From contig JBBEBQ010000019.1 in the NCBI GenBank assembly GCA_040882285.1, forward strand, positions 1-64,000: a DNA stretch of 64,000 bases, written 5' to 3'. Positions within the stretch are counted from its first letter, which is position 1; each line of letters starts with the position of its first letter. A program made the position numbers and the translations under genes. Shown here piece by piece: positions 23,586 through 32,287 of this stretch. The notes under the pieces are model-generated. The model had not been told where the DNA came from. It worked only from the letters and a program-made list of their open reading frames with translations, and ran no database searches. Origin of the DNA: Gemmatimonadaceae bacterium (GTDB lineage: Bacteria > Gemmatimonadota > Gemmatimonadetes > Gemmatimonadales > Gemmatimonadaceae).

Positions 23586-25558
23586 GCTCGCGGGACGCGC
23601 AAGGATCGCCGCTCTCGGCGTGGTTTCTCGGCCCGCACGCCGAGAACGGCGAGGTGCTGGAGAGACTCGCGCTGGGCGTGCTGCGGGATTACACGGCTTG
23701 GAGAGCCGATTTCCACCCCGCCGACCCGCAGGCGATCACCTGGGACGACAAGCAGACCCGCGAGTACGCCGACGGCATCGCGCGTCTCGAGGCGGGGCTC
23801 GCAACGCTCATGGCCGAGCTGAAGGACGCCGTCCCGGCGTTCAGCCAGCGCTACAAGGGCCACATGCTCGGCGAGCAGACGCTTGCCGGGCAGCTCGGGT
23901 ACTTCGCGGGGATGCTGCATAACCCGAACAACATCTCGAGCGAGGTCTCGCAGTCCACGACCAAGCTCGAGCAGCAGGTCATGCACGATCTGGCGCGGAT
24001 GATCGGATACGGGACCGATTCGTCGTGGGGGCATCTGACATCCGGCGGGACGATCGCGAACTTCGAGGCGCTTTGGATGGCGCGCGCGACCATGGACTTC
24101 CCGGTCGCCGTCGCGTGCGCGGCCAACGAGCTTGGCGTCGCGCTGCACGTCCAGCTGCCCGACCGGAGCCACGCTCCGCTCGCCAATCTCGCGCTGTACG
24201 ACCTGCTCAACATCCGCACGGGCGCGGCGCTCGATCTCATGCACGCGCTGCACGAGAGCGCGGCGGGGCCGGATCTCGCCGAGGCGCTGGAGAAGCATTC
24301 GCTCGCGTCCGCCGGATATCAGGTCCAAGCGGAGCAGGTTGGGCGGCACTTCGGTCACCGCGCGCAGCCGGCGGTGCTGCTGGTTCCGGCGACAGCCCAT
24401 TACTCGTGGGAGAAGATCATCCGCGCACTCGGCGTCGGCGCGCGCCAGCTGGTGTTCGTGCCCGTGGACCAACATTGTCGAATGGATCCCGACGGGCTGT
24501 GGAAGACGGTGCGGGATCTGGCGGCGAAGCGGGTTCCGATCATCGCGTGCGTCAGCGTCTGCGGCTCGACGGAGGAAAGCGCCATAGACCGGCTCGATCT
24601 GTTGTGCGAGGTGCGGGCGCGCGCGGAGCGGGAGCTCGGCGTCACGTTCCACATGCATTCCGACGCGTGCTACGGCGGGTACGCCGCCGCGATAACCTGG
24701 GACGCAAACGGCCGCCGAAAGACCGCGGAGCAGATCCGCGCATCCGCGGGCATCGACTGGCCCACCGACGAATGGCAGAAGTCGATGGTCGCGCTGTCGC
24801 GGGCGGATTCGGTGAGCATCGACCCGCACAAGCTCGGGTACGTGCCGTACCCGGCCGGCGCCCTGATGATCAGGGACCGCAGAGCCCGGGATCTCGTGGC
24901 GACCGATCCGCCGTATCTCCTCCCGACGACGCTGTCGCGAACCAAGGAAGACCTGATTGCGGGCCGGTTCTCATTCGAGGGCACGCGGCCGGGCGCAGCC
25001 GCCGCCGGGGTGTGGCTGAGCCATCGCGTGCTGCCGCTGGACGAGCGCGGCTACGGCCACCTGATCGAGCGAACCGTCGTCGGCGCCCGCCGGCTGTACG
25101 CGGCGCTGCGGCAGGCCGACGTCGCGCCGCACGTGGTCGTGACGCTGCCGGAGCCCGATCTCAACATCGTCTGCTTCTTCCTGTACCACCCGCGAATGAA
25201 GTCGCTGGCGGAAATCAACGAGCTGAACGAGCTGCTGTATCGCGAGATGAGCCTGCACGGTCCCGCGGACGCCCCGCCGTACATCGTCAGCCGGACGAGG
25301 CTGCGCTCGCCCATGTATCATGGCGCGGCGACCCCGCTGCTGGAGACCATCAGCGATGATCTCACGGAGCAGTGGCAGGCCGGAGAGGCCGGCGGTCTCG
25401 TCGTGCTTCGCTCGACCGTGATGGATCCGTTCCTCGCGAAGAAGGAGCTGGCCGACGTGCACATCACGGGCTTGATCGACGCGCTCGCGGCCGCGACCAA
25501 GCGCGTCGCGAGAGCGGGGGACGTCGTCCGGGAACGGCGGAGCAAGGTAGCGGGCTGA
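23582..25558 (+). CDS. PLP-dependent decarboxylase, tyrosine/glutamate decarboxylase-like
   Basis: A 658-residue group II PLP decarboxylase. The segment NNISSEVSQSTTKLEQ and YGTDSSWGHLTSGGTIANFE form the N-terminal half of the cofactor site, HMHSDACYGGYA supplies the aspartate that contacts the pyridine nitrogen, and SIDPHKLGYVPYPAG carries the Schiff-base lysine. The LGYVPYPAGA extension and total length favour the bacterial tyrosine decarboxylase-like branch rather than GadB. It would convert an amino acid to an amine and CO2, consuming a proton. GTG 23582 overlaps the stop of the universal stress protein gene. Substrate unproven; no adjacent antiporter is seen. Confidence 0.88.
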   Translation: MSSRDAQGSPLSAWFLGPHAENGEVLERLALGVLRDYTAWRADFHPADPQAITWDDKQTREYADGIARLEAGLATLMAELKDAVPAFSQRYKGHMLGEQTLAGQLGYFAGMLHNPNNISSEVSQSTTKLEQQVMHDLARMIGYGTDSSWGHLTSGGTIANFEALWMARATMDFPVAVACAANELGVALHVQLPDRSHAPLANLALYDLLNIRTGAALDLMHALHESAAGPDLAEALEKHSLASAGYQVQAEQVGRHFGHRAQPAVLLVPATAHYSWEKIIRALGVGARQLVFVPVDQHCRMDPDGLWKTVRDLAAKRVPIIACVSVCGSTEESAIDRLDLLCEVRARAERELGVTFHMHSDACYGGYAAAITWDANGRRKTAEQIRASAGIDWPTDEWQKSMVALSRADSVSIDPHKLGYVPYPAGALMIRDRRARDLVATDPPYLLPTTLSRTKEDLIAGRFSFEGTRPGAAAAGVWLSHRVLPLDERGYGHLIERTVVGARRLYAALRQADVAPHVVVTLPEPDLNIVCFFLYHPRMKSLAEINELNELLYREMSLHGPADAPPYIVSRTRLRSPMYHGAATPLLETISDDLTEQWQAGEAGGLVVLRSTVMDPFLAKKELADVHITGLIDALAAATKRVARAGDVVRERRSKVAG

Positions 25559-25810
25559 GCCCGCAGCAGCATCATTCATATGGAAGTAGAAGCAGCCGCT
25601 GGAACCAGCAGCGTCCGGACGCGGACGGACGTCGACGCGTGCAAGGTTAACTGCGTCGTGGGGCGGTTAATGCCGCCGCAAGATACGGGAATCCCCTACG
25701 TCCTTTCCACCATCTCCCCGCTGAGGCCGGTACCCGACTCCCCTAACCTGTCTCCATCACGTTGACCGCCGCGTTTCTGGCGGGCGCGCAACAACACGTA
25801 TGGGAGACAT

Positions 25811-26260
25811 ATGCTGAGCACGAAGATCTTATGGGGACTTTCGCTTGCCCTCGTCGCCGCTGCCTGCAGCACGGAGAAGCGGGACGCTCCGGAAGCGGAA
25901 GGGGACGACGACGCGCGCGCGCCGACCGCGGCAACGGGGAAGATCATCGAAGTGAAGATGATCACCGACGACAAGGGGAATTACTACGAGCCGGCCGCCA
26001 TCCACGCGGAAACCGGCGACGTGCTCCGGTTCACGGTCGTGACGGGAGTTCACAACGTGAATTTCCTGCCCGACTCCAACGCCGGAAAGCAGGGACTGCC
26101 GCCGGCGAGCGACCTGCTGCAGCTGCCCGGACAGACGCTCGACATCCCCGTCACGTTCGCCGAGGGCAGCTACTACTTCCAGTGCGATCCGCACGCTCTG
26201 CTCGGCATGATCGGACGGCTGCACGTGGAAGACGACGATGATGACGACGACAATGACTGA
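25811..26260 (+). CDS. cupredoxin-like lipoprotein of the nos cluster
   Basis: A 149-residue periplasmic copper protein. The signal peptide ends VAAAC, so Cys19 is the lipidation site. The mature part is a plastocyanin-type fold with a full type-1 copper ligand set: His81 (VHNVNF), Cys125, His128 and Met133 (FQCDPHALLGM). It ends in an aspartate tail of ten acidic/asparagine residues, which is unusual. The gene precedes nosZ by 61 bases and is very likely the electron donor, or a copper-delivery protein, for nitrous oxide reductase. Two GGTTAA copies 20 bases apart (25645 and 25665) lie in the 252-base upstream region; no clear FNR box was found. Confidence 0.88.
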   Translation: MLSTKILWGLSLALVAAACSTEKRDAPEAEGDDDARAPTAATGKIIEVKMITDDKGNYYEPAAIHAETGDVLRFTVVTGVHNVNFLPDSNAGKQGLPPASDLLQLPGQTLDIPVTFAEGSYYFQCDPHALLGMIGRLHVEDDDDDDDND

Positions 26261-26321
26261 CAAGCTTGTTGGCCCGATCAACCCACGCCGCCCTCAGCGG
26301 CCCAATACAGGAGACCGTTCG

Positions 26322-28322
26322 ATGAATTCGTTTTCTCTTCGCTGGAGTGTCGCCGCGCTGGCGGCGGTCTCGCTGCTCGCCGCGTGCGGCGAGCGCACTC
26401 CCGACGTCCCCGGCCAGCGCACCATGGCCACCGGCGACGTGCAGAAGGCAGCGTTGGCCACCTACGTCAAGCCCGGTGATCTGGACGAGTATTATCTGTT
26501 CTATTCCGGCGGGCACTCCGGCCAGGTGTCGGTGGCGGGCGTGCCGTCGATGCGCCACATCGTCACAATTCCGGTCTTCGCTCCGTATCCCGGCACTGGC
26601 TACGGGTTTGATGAGGAGAGCCGCCGCATGCTGGGCGCCTTCACCTGGGGCGACGTACACCATCCGGCCGCCTCCAAGACCGACGGCGACTACGACGGGA
26701 GATGGCTGTTCGTCAACGACAACGCCAACAACCGCATCGCGCGCATCGACCTGCGCGACATGAAGACCAGGCAGATCCTCGGCCCGATCCCCAACACGAT
26801 GGGGAATCACGGTTCGTCGATGGTCACGAACAACACCGAGTACATCCTGGTCGCGACCCGGTTCTCCACTCCGCTGGCCGGACGGTACGAGCCGCTCGAG
26901 CAGTACGCCACGCTGTACAAGGGCGCGGTGAGCGGCATCAAGGTTGACTCCGCGACGGGCACCATGTCGGTCGGCTGGCAGATCATGACGCCGCCGTTCA
27001 ACTGGGACCTCGGCGCCACCGGCAAGGGCCCGTCCAACGACTGGGCGTTCTGGACGTCGTACAACAGCGAGCGCGCCACCGGCAAGCTCGAGGTGACCAG
27101 CGCGCAGAGAGATCGCGATTACATCGCGGTCGTCAACTGGAAGAACGCGGAGCGTGCCGCGACGGGGAACGCCACCACTGTGTCCGCCGGCGTGCGCGTG
27201 ATCGACCCGGCGCGAGCGCCCGGCGTGATGTATCTGCTACCCTGCGGCAAGAGCCCGCACGGCGTGGACGTGGATCCGAGCGGAGAGTACGTGGTCTGCT
27301 CCGGCAAGCTCCAGCCGACGGCCACCGTGTACTCGTTCGCGAAGATCAAGGAAGCGATCGACAAGCGCGACTTCGAGCCGGAGATGGAAGACGGAATCCC
27401 GGTCATCAAGTACAACTCGGCGGTCGTGATGGAAGTGCCGGTCGGACTCGGGCCGCTGCACACGCAGTTCGACGGCAAGGGCTTCGCGTACACCTCGCTG
27501 TACGTCGAGAGCGCGATTGCCAAGTGGAAGCTTCCGCCGTACGCGGCGAACGTGGATCCGAAATCGCTGGTGGTGGACAAGATTGCGGTCCAGTTCAACA
27601 TCGGCCACCTGGTGACGAGTCATGGCGACACCAGGCGCCCGCGCGGCGACTACATGATCGCGATGAACAAGATGTCGAAGGGACGCCACCTGAACGTCGG
27701 GCCGTCGCAGCCGGAGAGCTCGCAGCTCATCACGATCGGCGGTGCCAAGATGGAGATGATCTACGAGGCCTTCACGGATCCGGAGCCGCACTTCGCACAG
27801 CTCATCCACCGGGACATCATCAAGCCGATCGAGTTCTATCCAAGGTCCGAGAGCAGGGACAGGAACGCGATCTGGGCGCCCGACGGAGCCCGCGTCACGC
27901 GGAACGCCGCGCGCAGGACCGTGGAAGGAAACGTGTACGCCATCCGGAGCTACTTCGAGCCCGGTCGCATCCAGGTGCAGCAGGGTGACACCGTGATACT
28001 GCACATCACCAACGCCGAGCAGCAGCGGGACGAGATTCACGGCTTCGGCGTGGTGGGCTACAACAAGAACATCGTCATGGATCCGGGCGAGACCAAGACG
28101 CTGCGCTTCGTGGCGGACCGCGCCGGAGTCTTCCCGTACTACTGCACCAATTTCTGCTCGGCGCTGCACCAGGAGATGCAGGGTTATCTCGAGGTGATGC
28201 CCACGGGCAGGCGGTTGACGATGTACGACGCGAGCGGGGTGATGCGAATCGACGGACGGGCGGCAGCCCGTGGTGTCGCCGCCGCGAACGCGCGCCGGAC
28301 TCCCGCCGGGAGCCTGGACTGA
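26322..28322 (+). CDS. nosZ: nitrous oxide reductase NosZ, clade II, lipoprotein signal
   Basis: A 666-residue periplasmic enzyme that reduces N2O to N2. The signal peptide is Sec type with a lipobox (SLLAAC), not Tat, which marks clade II. CuZ-centre histidines appear in GDVHHPAAS, GNHGSSMV, CGKSPHGVDV, GLGPLHTQF, GHLVTSHGD and EPHFAQLIHRD. The C-terminal CuA site is intact: CTNFCSALHQEM (Cys608, Cys612, His616, Met619). ATG 26322 was chosen because AGGAG precedes it and it starts the signal peptide; a further 28 codons are open upstream. It stands second in a six-gene nos operon and is followed after two bases by a membrane protein gene. Confidence 0.97.
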   Translation: MNSFSLRWSVAALAAVSLLAACGERTPDVPGQRTMATGDVQKAALATYVKPGDLDEYYLFYSGGHSGQVSVAGVPSMRHIVTIPVFAPYPGTGYGFDEESRRMLGAFTWGDVHHPAASKTDGDYDGRWLFVNDNANNRIARIDLRDMKTRQILGPIPNTMGNHGSSMVTNNTEYILVATRFSTPLAGRYEPLEQYATLYKGAVSGIKVDSATGTMSVGWQIMTPPFNWDLGATGKGPSNDWAFWTSYNSERATGKLEVTSAQRDRDYIAVVNWKNAERAATGNATTVSAGVRVIDPARAPGVMYLLPCGKSPHGVDVDPSGEYVVCSGKLQPTATVYSFAKIKEAIDKRDFEPEMEDGIPVIKYNSAVVMEVPVGLGPLHTQFDGKGFAYTSLYVESAIAKWKLPPYAANVDPKSLVVDKIAVQFNIGHLVTSHGDTRRPRGDYMIAMNKMSKGRHLNVGPSQPESSQLITIGGAKMEMIYEAFTDPEPHFAQLIHRDIIKPIEFYPRSESRDRNAIWAPDGARVTRNAARRTVEGNVYAIRSYFEPGRIQVQQGDTVILHITNAEQQRDEIHGFGVVGYNKNIVMDPGETKTLRFVADRAGVFPYYCTNFCSALHQEMQGYLEVMPTGRRLTMYDASGVMRIDGRAAARGVAAANARRTPAGSLD

Positions 28323-28324
28323 CG

Positions 28325-28975
28325 ATGAAGCTGCTTCCGGCCCCTCCGATGCTGCGGCGGCCCGTGGTCCAGCGAGCGCTGCTGCTCGCCGCCGCGGGCC
28401 TGCTCGTGGCCGCCGTTTTCCTGCCCCTGTGGGGAATGACGCTCGTGAGCGTGCAGTATCCGGAGGGGCTCCGGATGATCGTGTACCCGACGTTCATCAC
28501 GGGCGACATCACCGAGATCAACCTGCTCAACAAGGCTATCGGGATGAAGCCTATCTTCAATGATTTCTTCCTGGAGCTCAAGGTGCTTCCGGTCGCGTTC
28601 GCCGCGCTAGCGCTGCTGTGTGTGGTGGGCGCGTTCATCCGGCGGGCGTGGTGGTCGCTGCTGTCGTTGCTCGCTATGGCGGGGGTCGGCGGCTACGGCC
28701 TCTGGAGCATGCGGCATCGGCTCTGGCAGTTCGGCAACGAGCTGAGCCCGACTGCGGCCATGACGATCGATCCGTTCACCCCGCCGATGATCGGATCCAA
28801 TCAGATAGCGCAGTTCGCGACGTATTCGTATTTCAGCTGGGGCACGACGCTGCCGCTCATCGCCGGCGGGCTTGTGCTGGCGGTGCTGTGGGCCCAGCTC
28901 GGCACCGGCCGCCGGCCGAACAGGCAGCGAGCGCGCGCCAAGTCCGTGTCGGAGCTGCAGCCCGCGCGGTCGTAG
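28325..28975 (+). CDS. nos-cluster membrane protein (NosB-like position)
   Basis: A 216-residue inner-membrane protein with four hydrophobic helices (about residues 19-37, 88-107, 114-132 and 178-197). A conserved-looking loop QYPEGLRMIVYPTFITGDI and NLLNKAIGMKP faces the periplasm after helix 1. It sits between nosZ and nosD, starting two bases after nosZ. Clade II nos clusters are known to encode a membrane protein (NosB) in this position; similarity by size, topology and place supports that, but I cannot align it here. Possible roles are assembly of the copper centre or electron transfer from quinol. Confidence 0.75.
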   Translation: MKLLPAPPMLRRPVVQRALLLAAAGLLVAAVFLPLWGMTLVSVQYPEGLRMIVYPTFITGDITEINLLNKAIGMKPIFNDFFLELKVLPVAFAALALLCVVGAFIRRAWWSLLSLLAMAGVGGYGLWSMRHRLWQFGNELSPTAAMTIDPFTPPMIGSNQIAQFATYSYFSWGTTLPLIAGGLVLAVLWAQLGTGRRPNRQRARAKSVSELQPARS

Positions 28976-28976
28976 G

Positions 28977-30344
28977 ATGCTCACTACGCTGGGCTTCTCG
29001 CTGCTGCAGGCGCTCGCTCCCGCGGGCGGAGCGCGGACGCTCATGGTGGCGCCCGGCGGCCCGTACACGCATCCCGTGGAAGCGATCGCCGCCGCGCGTC
29101 CCGGTGATACGGTACGCGTGGCGGCCGGCACGTACGCCGGACCGGTCGTGATCGATCGCCGGCTGGCGCTGGTGGGCGCTCCGGGCGCGGTGCTCGACGG
29201 CCGCGGCCGCGGCACCGTCGTCACCGTGGATGCGGACTCGGTCGCGATCAGCGGATTCACCATCGTACGCAGCGGGCTGTCGCTCAACAAGGACGAAGCC
29301 GCCGTCAAGCTGCTGCGCTGCTACGGCTGCGTCGTCTCCGGCAACACGATCGGCTCCTCGCTGCACGGCGTCTACCTGCTCTCGTCGCACGACGTGCTGA
29401 TCGAGAACAACCGGATCACCGGTGACGCGAAGCTGCAGGAGGCCTGGCGGGGAAACGGGATCCATCTGTACAACTCGACGTACGTGGAGATGCGGCGCAA
29501 CACCGTGCGGACCACGCGCGACGGCCTGTACTTCTCCTTCGCCAGCCATTCCACCGCGGTGGGCAACGACGTGTCGAACGTGCGGTACGGGCTGCACTAC
29601 ATGTACTCCGACGACAACACTTTCACGGACAATCGCTTCACGCGGAACGCCGCCGGCGCCGCGATCATGTTCTCCAAGCGCATCACCTTCCGGCGAAACA
29701 CGTTCTCCAGGCACGTAGGCTACCGCGCATACGGCATCCTGCTGCAGACGGCGGAAAACGTGACTGCCGAGCGGAATGTCATCGAGGGCAACCTCACGGG
29801 AATGTTTCTGGACGGATCCGTCCGGAACATCTTCCGCGCGAACACCATCAGCGGCAACGGCGTCGGCATCGACATGATGGCGAGCTCGGAAGGGAACACG
29901 TTCGTGGACAACGTCATCACCGGCAACCGGACGTCGGCCCGCACGATACTCGGCGTGGGCGACAACGCGTGGTCCGCTGAAGGCCGCGGAAATTTCTGGG
30001 GCGGCCGCGCCACGTTCGATCTCGACGGAGATGGAGTGGGCGACCGCCCGCATCGCGCTGGCGATCCGTTCGCGTCGCTGGCCGGAATGAGGCCGGTGCT
30101 CGAGCTGTGGGCGGGAACGCCCGCCGCGCGCGCGCTCGCCTGGGCGGAATCCGCGTTTCCCGTCTTCGACTTCGCGGCGATCACCGACGAGCGGCCGCTC
30201 GCCGTCCGTCCGGAGCACGCGCCGGTCGGCGCGACCGCGACGTTCGACCGGTCGCGATCGATGCTCGCCTTCGCCGGCATCAGCCTGCTCGGGCTCGCCA
30301 TGTATCAGACCCGCCGTTCGACCTTTCCCCGGGCACGCCGATGA
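28977..30344 (+). CDS. nosD: NosD, nitrous oxide reductase maturation protein
   Basis: A 455-residue periplasmic right-handed beta-helix (CASH/parallel beta-helix repeats) protein. Many short N-x-I/F repeats are visible, such as GVYLLSSHDVLIENNRI, GIHLYNSTYVEMRRNTV, GLHYMYSDDNTFTDNRF and NVTAERNVIEGNLTGMF. NosD works with NosF and NosY to supply sulfur for the CuZ cluster of NosZ. ATG 28977 follows the stop of the previous gene by one base and begins a short signal sequence; the C-terminus ends with a hydrophobic segment (LAFAGISLLGLAMY). Its stop overlaps the start of nosF (ATGA). Confidence 0.95.
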   Translation: MLTTLGFSLLQALAPAGGARTLMVAPGGPYTHPVEAIAAARPGDTVRVAAGTYAGPVVIDRRLALVGAPGAVLDGRGRGTVVTVDADSVAISGFTIVRSGLSLNKDEAAVKLLRCYGCVVSGNTIGSSLHGVYLLSSHDVLIENNRITGDAKLQEAWRGNGIHLYNSTYVEMRRNTVRTTRDGLYFSFASHSTAVGNDVSNVRYGLHYMYSDDNTFTDNRFTRNAAGAAIMFSKRITFRRNTFSRHVGYRAYGILLQTAENVTAERNVIEGNLTGMFLDGSVRNIFRANTISGNGVGIDMMASSEGNTFVDNVITGNRTSARTILGVGDNAWSAEGRGNFWGGRATFDLDGDGVGDRPHRAGDPFASLAGMRPVLELWAGTPAARALAWAESAFPVFDFAAITDERPLAVRPEHAPVGATATFDRSRSMLAFAGISLLGLAMYQTRRSTFPRARR

Positions 30345-31072
30345 TCGCTTACCACGGATTCACCAAACGCTATGCCGACGTGCTCGCGATCGAGCCGCTG
30401 TCGCTGACGGTGGAGGAAGGCGAGACGCTCGCGCTCGTCGGCCCGAACGGCTCCGGCAAGACGACGCTGCTGAAAGGTGCCGCCGGACTGGTGCGCGCGA
30501 CCGCGGGCCGGATCGCTGTCGCCGGGCACGACGTCGCGCGGCATGGGCGCGAGGCACGCCGCGCCGTCGGCTACATGCCGCAGCGGCTCGGCTTTCCCGA
30601 AGGAGCGACGCCGCGCGAGGTGCTGCGGCTGATCGCGCGCCTGCGGGACACGGATCTTCCGCGGCCCGAGGCGCTGCTCGAGCGCGTGGGACTCGAGAAC
30701 GTGCTCGACCGGCAGATCGAGACGCTGTCGGGTGGAATGCGCCAGCGCTTCGGTCTCGCGATCGCGCTGCTCGGGGATCCCCGCGTTCTGCTGCTGGACG
30801 AGCCGAGCGCGGCGCTGGACCCGACCGGAGCGCTGCTGATGCGGGACCTGCTGTGCGAGCTCGGCAACGAAGGGAAGACCATCCTCATCTCGTCCCACGA
30901 TCTCATGGAAGTCGAAGCGGTCGCCGACCGGCTGGCGGTTTTCGTCGCCGGAAGACTCGTGGCCGCGGGCGAGCCAGCCGCGCTCGCGTCGTCGCTGGAT
31001 CTGAAGCACGGCGCCGGAGTCGAGGAGATCTATCGGCGCCTCACGGGACTCGAGCTCCGGGTGGCCGCATGA
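30341..31072 (+). CDS. nosF: NosF, ABC transporter ATPase of the Nos maturation complex
   Basis: A 243-residue ABC ATPase: Walker A GPNGSGKTTLL near residue 36, Q-loop GYMPQRLGF, signature LSGGMRQRF, Walker B VLLLDEPSAALDP and the switch histidine in ISSHDLMEV. It powers the NosDFY complex that delivers sulfur (and possibly copper handling) for maturation of nitrous oxide reductase. ATG 30341 overlaps the nosD stop; the nosF stop overlaps nosY, so nosD, nosF and nosY are translationally coupled. Confidence 0.96.
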   Translation: MIAYHGFTKRYADVLAIEPLSLTVEEGETLALVGPNGSGKTTLLKGAAGLVRATAGRIAVAGHDVARHGREARRAVGYMPQRLGFPEGATPREVLRLIARLRDTDLPRPEALLERVGLENVLDRQIETLSGGMRQRFGLAIALLGDPRVLLLDEPSAALDPTGALLMRDLLCELGNEGKTILISSHDLMEVEAVADRLAVFVAGRLVAAGEPAALASSLDLKHGAGVEEIYRRLTGLELRVAA

Positions 31073-31956
31073 CGCACATCCAGCTCGCGAGCCCGCCTTT
31101 GGCGGGCGGGGCTCGACCGCTGACGGCGGCGGCGCTGCCGCGCGTCCTCGCGCTCGCGGCCTTCGAGCTGCGCTCCACCATGCGCGGCAAGATGGTTCCG
31201 ACCTTCGCGGCGGTCTTCGCCGTCGTGGCCGCGGGTCTCGCGCTCGCCGGTCTCGGCGGCAGCGGCCAGCTGCTGGTTCAGGGCTTCACGCGCACGGCCG
31301 TGTCGCTGATGACGCTCGGCTACTACATCATGCCGCTGCTCGGATTGTTGCTCGGGGCCATGGCCTTCGCCGCCAACTCCGCCGCGATGGAAGCGATCGC
31401 CGCGCAGCCGGTCGGAGTCGCGGAGCTGGTGCTGGGCCGCGCGCTCGGACTGCTCGCCGCGATCGTGTTGGTCGTGGTCGCGGGATTTGGCGGCGCGATG
31501 GTGTTCATCGCCGCCAGCGCCGGTACCGCGGGGATCGGCGGGTTTCTTCTCGTAGCGCTCGGCTCCGTCCTGGCCGGGGCAGCCGGGCTGGCGGTGGGAA
31601 TACTGCTGGGGGTCGTGTCGCGCAGCCGCCTCGGGGCGATGGGTGGAGCTATCGCCGCGTGGCTCTTCGCCGCGGTGGTGTTCGACCTAATCGCTATCGG
31701 AGTGCTCCAGCTCGTGGGCGACGGACAGCCGGGCCGGTGGCTGCTCGCGCTACTCGGCTTGAATCCCATCGACGGGCTGCGCGCCGTGTCGCTGGTGGAG
31801 CTGGGAGCCGACGTGCTGCTCGGCCCCGCCGGAGCCGCCCTGGAGCGCATGCTCGGCGGCGCGGCAGGGCTGTCGTTCGTCGCGGTGTCGCTCACGCTGT
31901 GGATCGCCGTCCCGCTCGCGGCAGCGGTCACGCTCAGCTCGCGCCGCGACCGGTAG
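31069..31956 (+). CDS. nosY: NosY, ABC transporter permease of the Nos maturation complex
   Basis: A 295-residue membrane protein with about six hydrophobic helices, starting with FELRSTMRGKMVPTFAAVFA, the ABC-2 type permease entry helix, and ending TLWIAVPLAAAVTLSSRR. It forms the membrane part of NosDFY. ATG 31069 overlaps the stop of nosF. It is the last gene of the operon; a nosL copper chaperone and nosR are not present nearby, the latter as usual for clade II clusters. The 268 bases that follow hold no gene on this strand until the sensor kinase. Confidence 0.94.
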   Translation: MTHIQLASPPLAGGARPLTAAALPRVLALAAFELRSTMRGKMVPTFAAVFAVVAAGLALAGLGGSGQLLVQGFTRTAVSLMTLGYYIMPLLGLLLGAMAFAANSAAMEAIAAQPVGVAELVLGRALGLLAAIVLVVVAGFGGAMVFIAASAGTAGIGGFLLVALGSVLAGAAGLAVGILLGVVSRSRLGAMGGAIAAWLFAAVVFDLIAIGVLQLVGDGQPGRWLLALLGLNPIDGLRAVSLVELGADVLLGPAGAALERMLGGAAGLSFVAVSLTLWIAVPLAAAVTLSSRRDR

Positions 31957-32165
31957 CGCCGTGCGGCGCCGGGGAGTCGGTCGGGGAAACCCTGTCAGCG
32001 GGTGGGGAACAACCGCAGGGAAGTTCCGCGAAGACGATTACAGAGGATTGGGCCCGCGCCGTCTAGGTTGCGGGACCGTCACGACACCGAACTGGAGCCG
32101 CATGAGATGACCGGTAAGTCCGCCGCCGAGATGTCCGAAACGATTCCCACCTGCCACATTCTTCC

Positions 32166-32200
32166 CCATGCCGAATCCTAGCACGGGATGTTCGGCATGG
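32166..32200. promoter_or_regulatory. 10-bp inverted repeat upstream of sensor kinase
   Basis: CCATGCCGAA (32166-32175) and TTCGGCATGG (32191-32200) are perfect inverted copies with a 15-base loop, 25 bases before the first start codon of the kinase gene. There is no T-tract, so an operator or an mRNA hairpin near the translation start is more likely than a terminator. Confidence 0.4.
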
Positions 32201-32224
32201 TGACGGCGCTGGTCGTTGGCTAGC

Positions 32225-32287
32225 ATGGCCAGAGGACTCCGTCCCATGGCCAGAGGACTCCGTCCCATGGCCAGAGGACTCCGTCCC
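32225..32287 (+). repeat. three perfect 21-bp tandem repeats carrying start codons
   Basis: Copies at 32225-32245, 32246-32266 and 32267-32287 are identical. Each unit starts with ATG, encodes seven residues (MARGLRP) in frame with the kinase, and holds AGAGGA nine bases before the ATG of the next unit. A fourth ATG follows at 32288. Each repeat thus works as a ribosome binding site plus start codon for the one after it. Confidence 0.9.
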
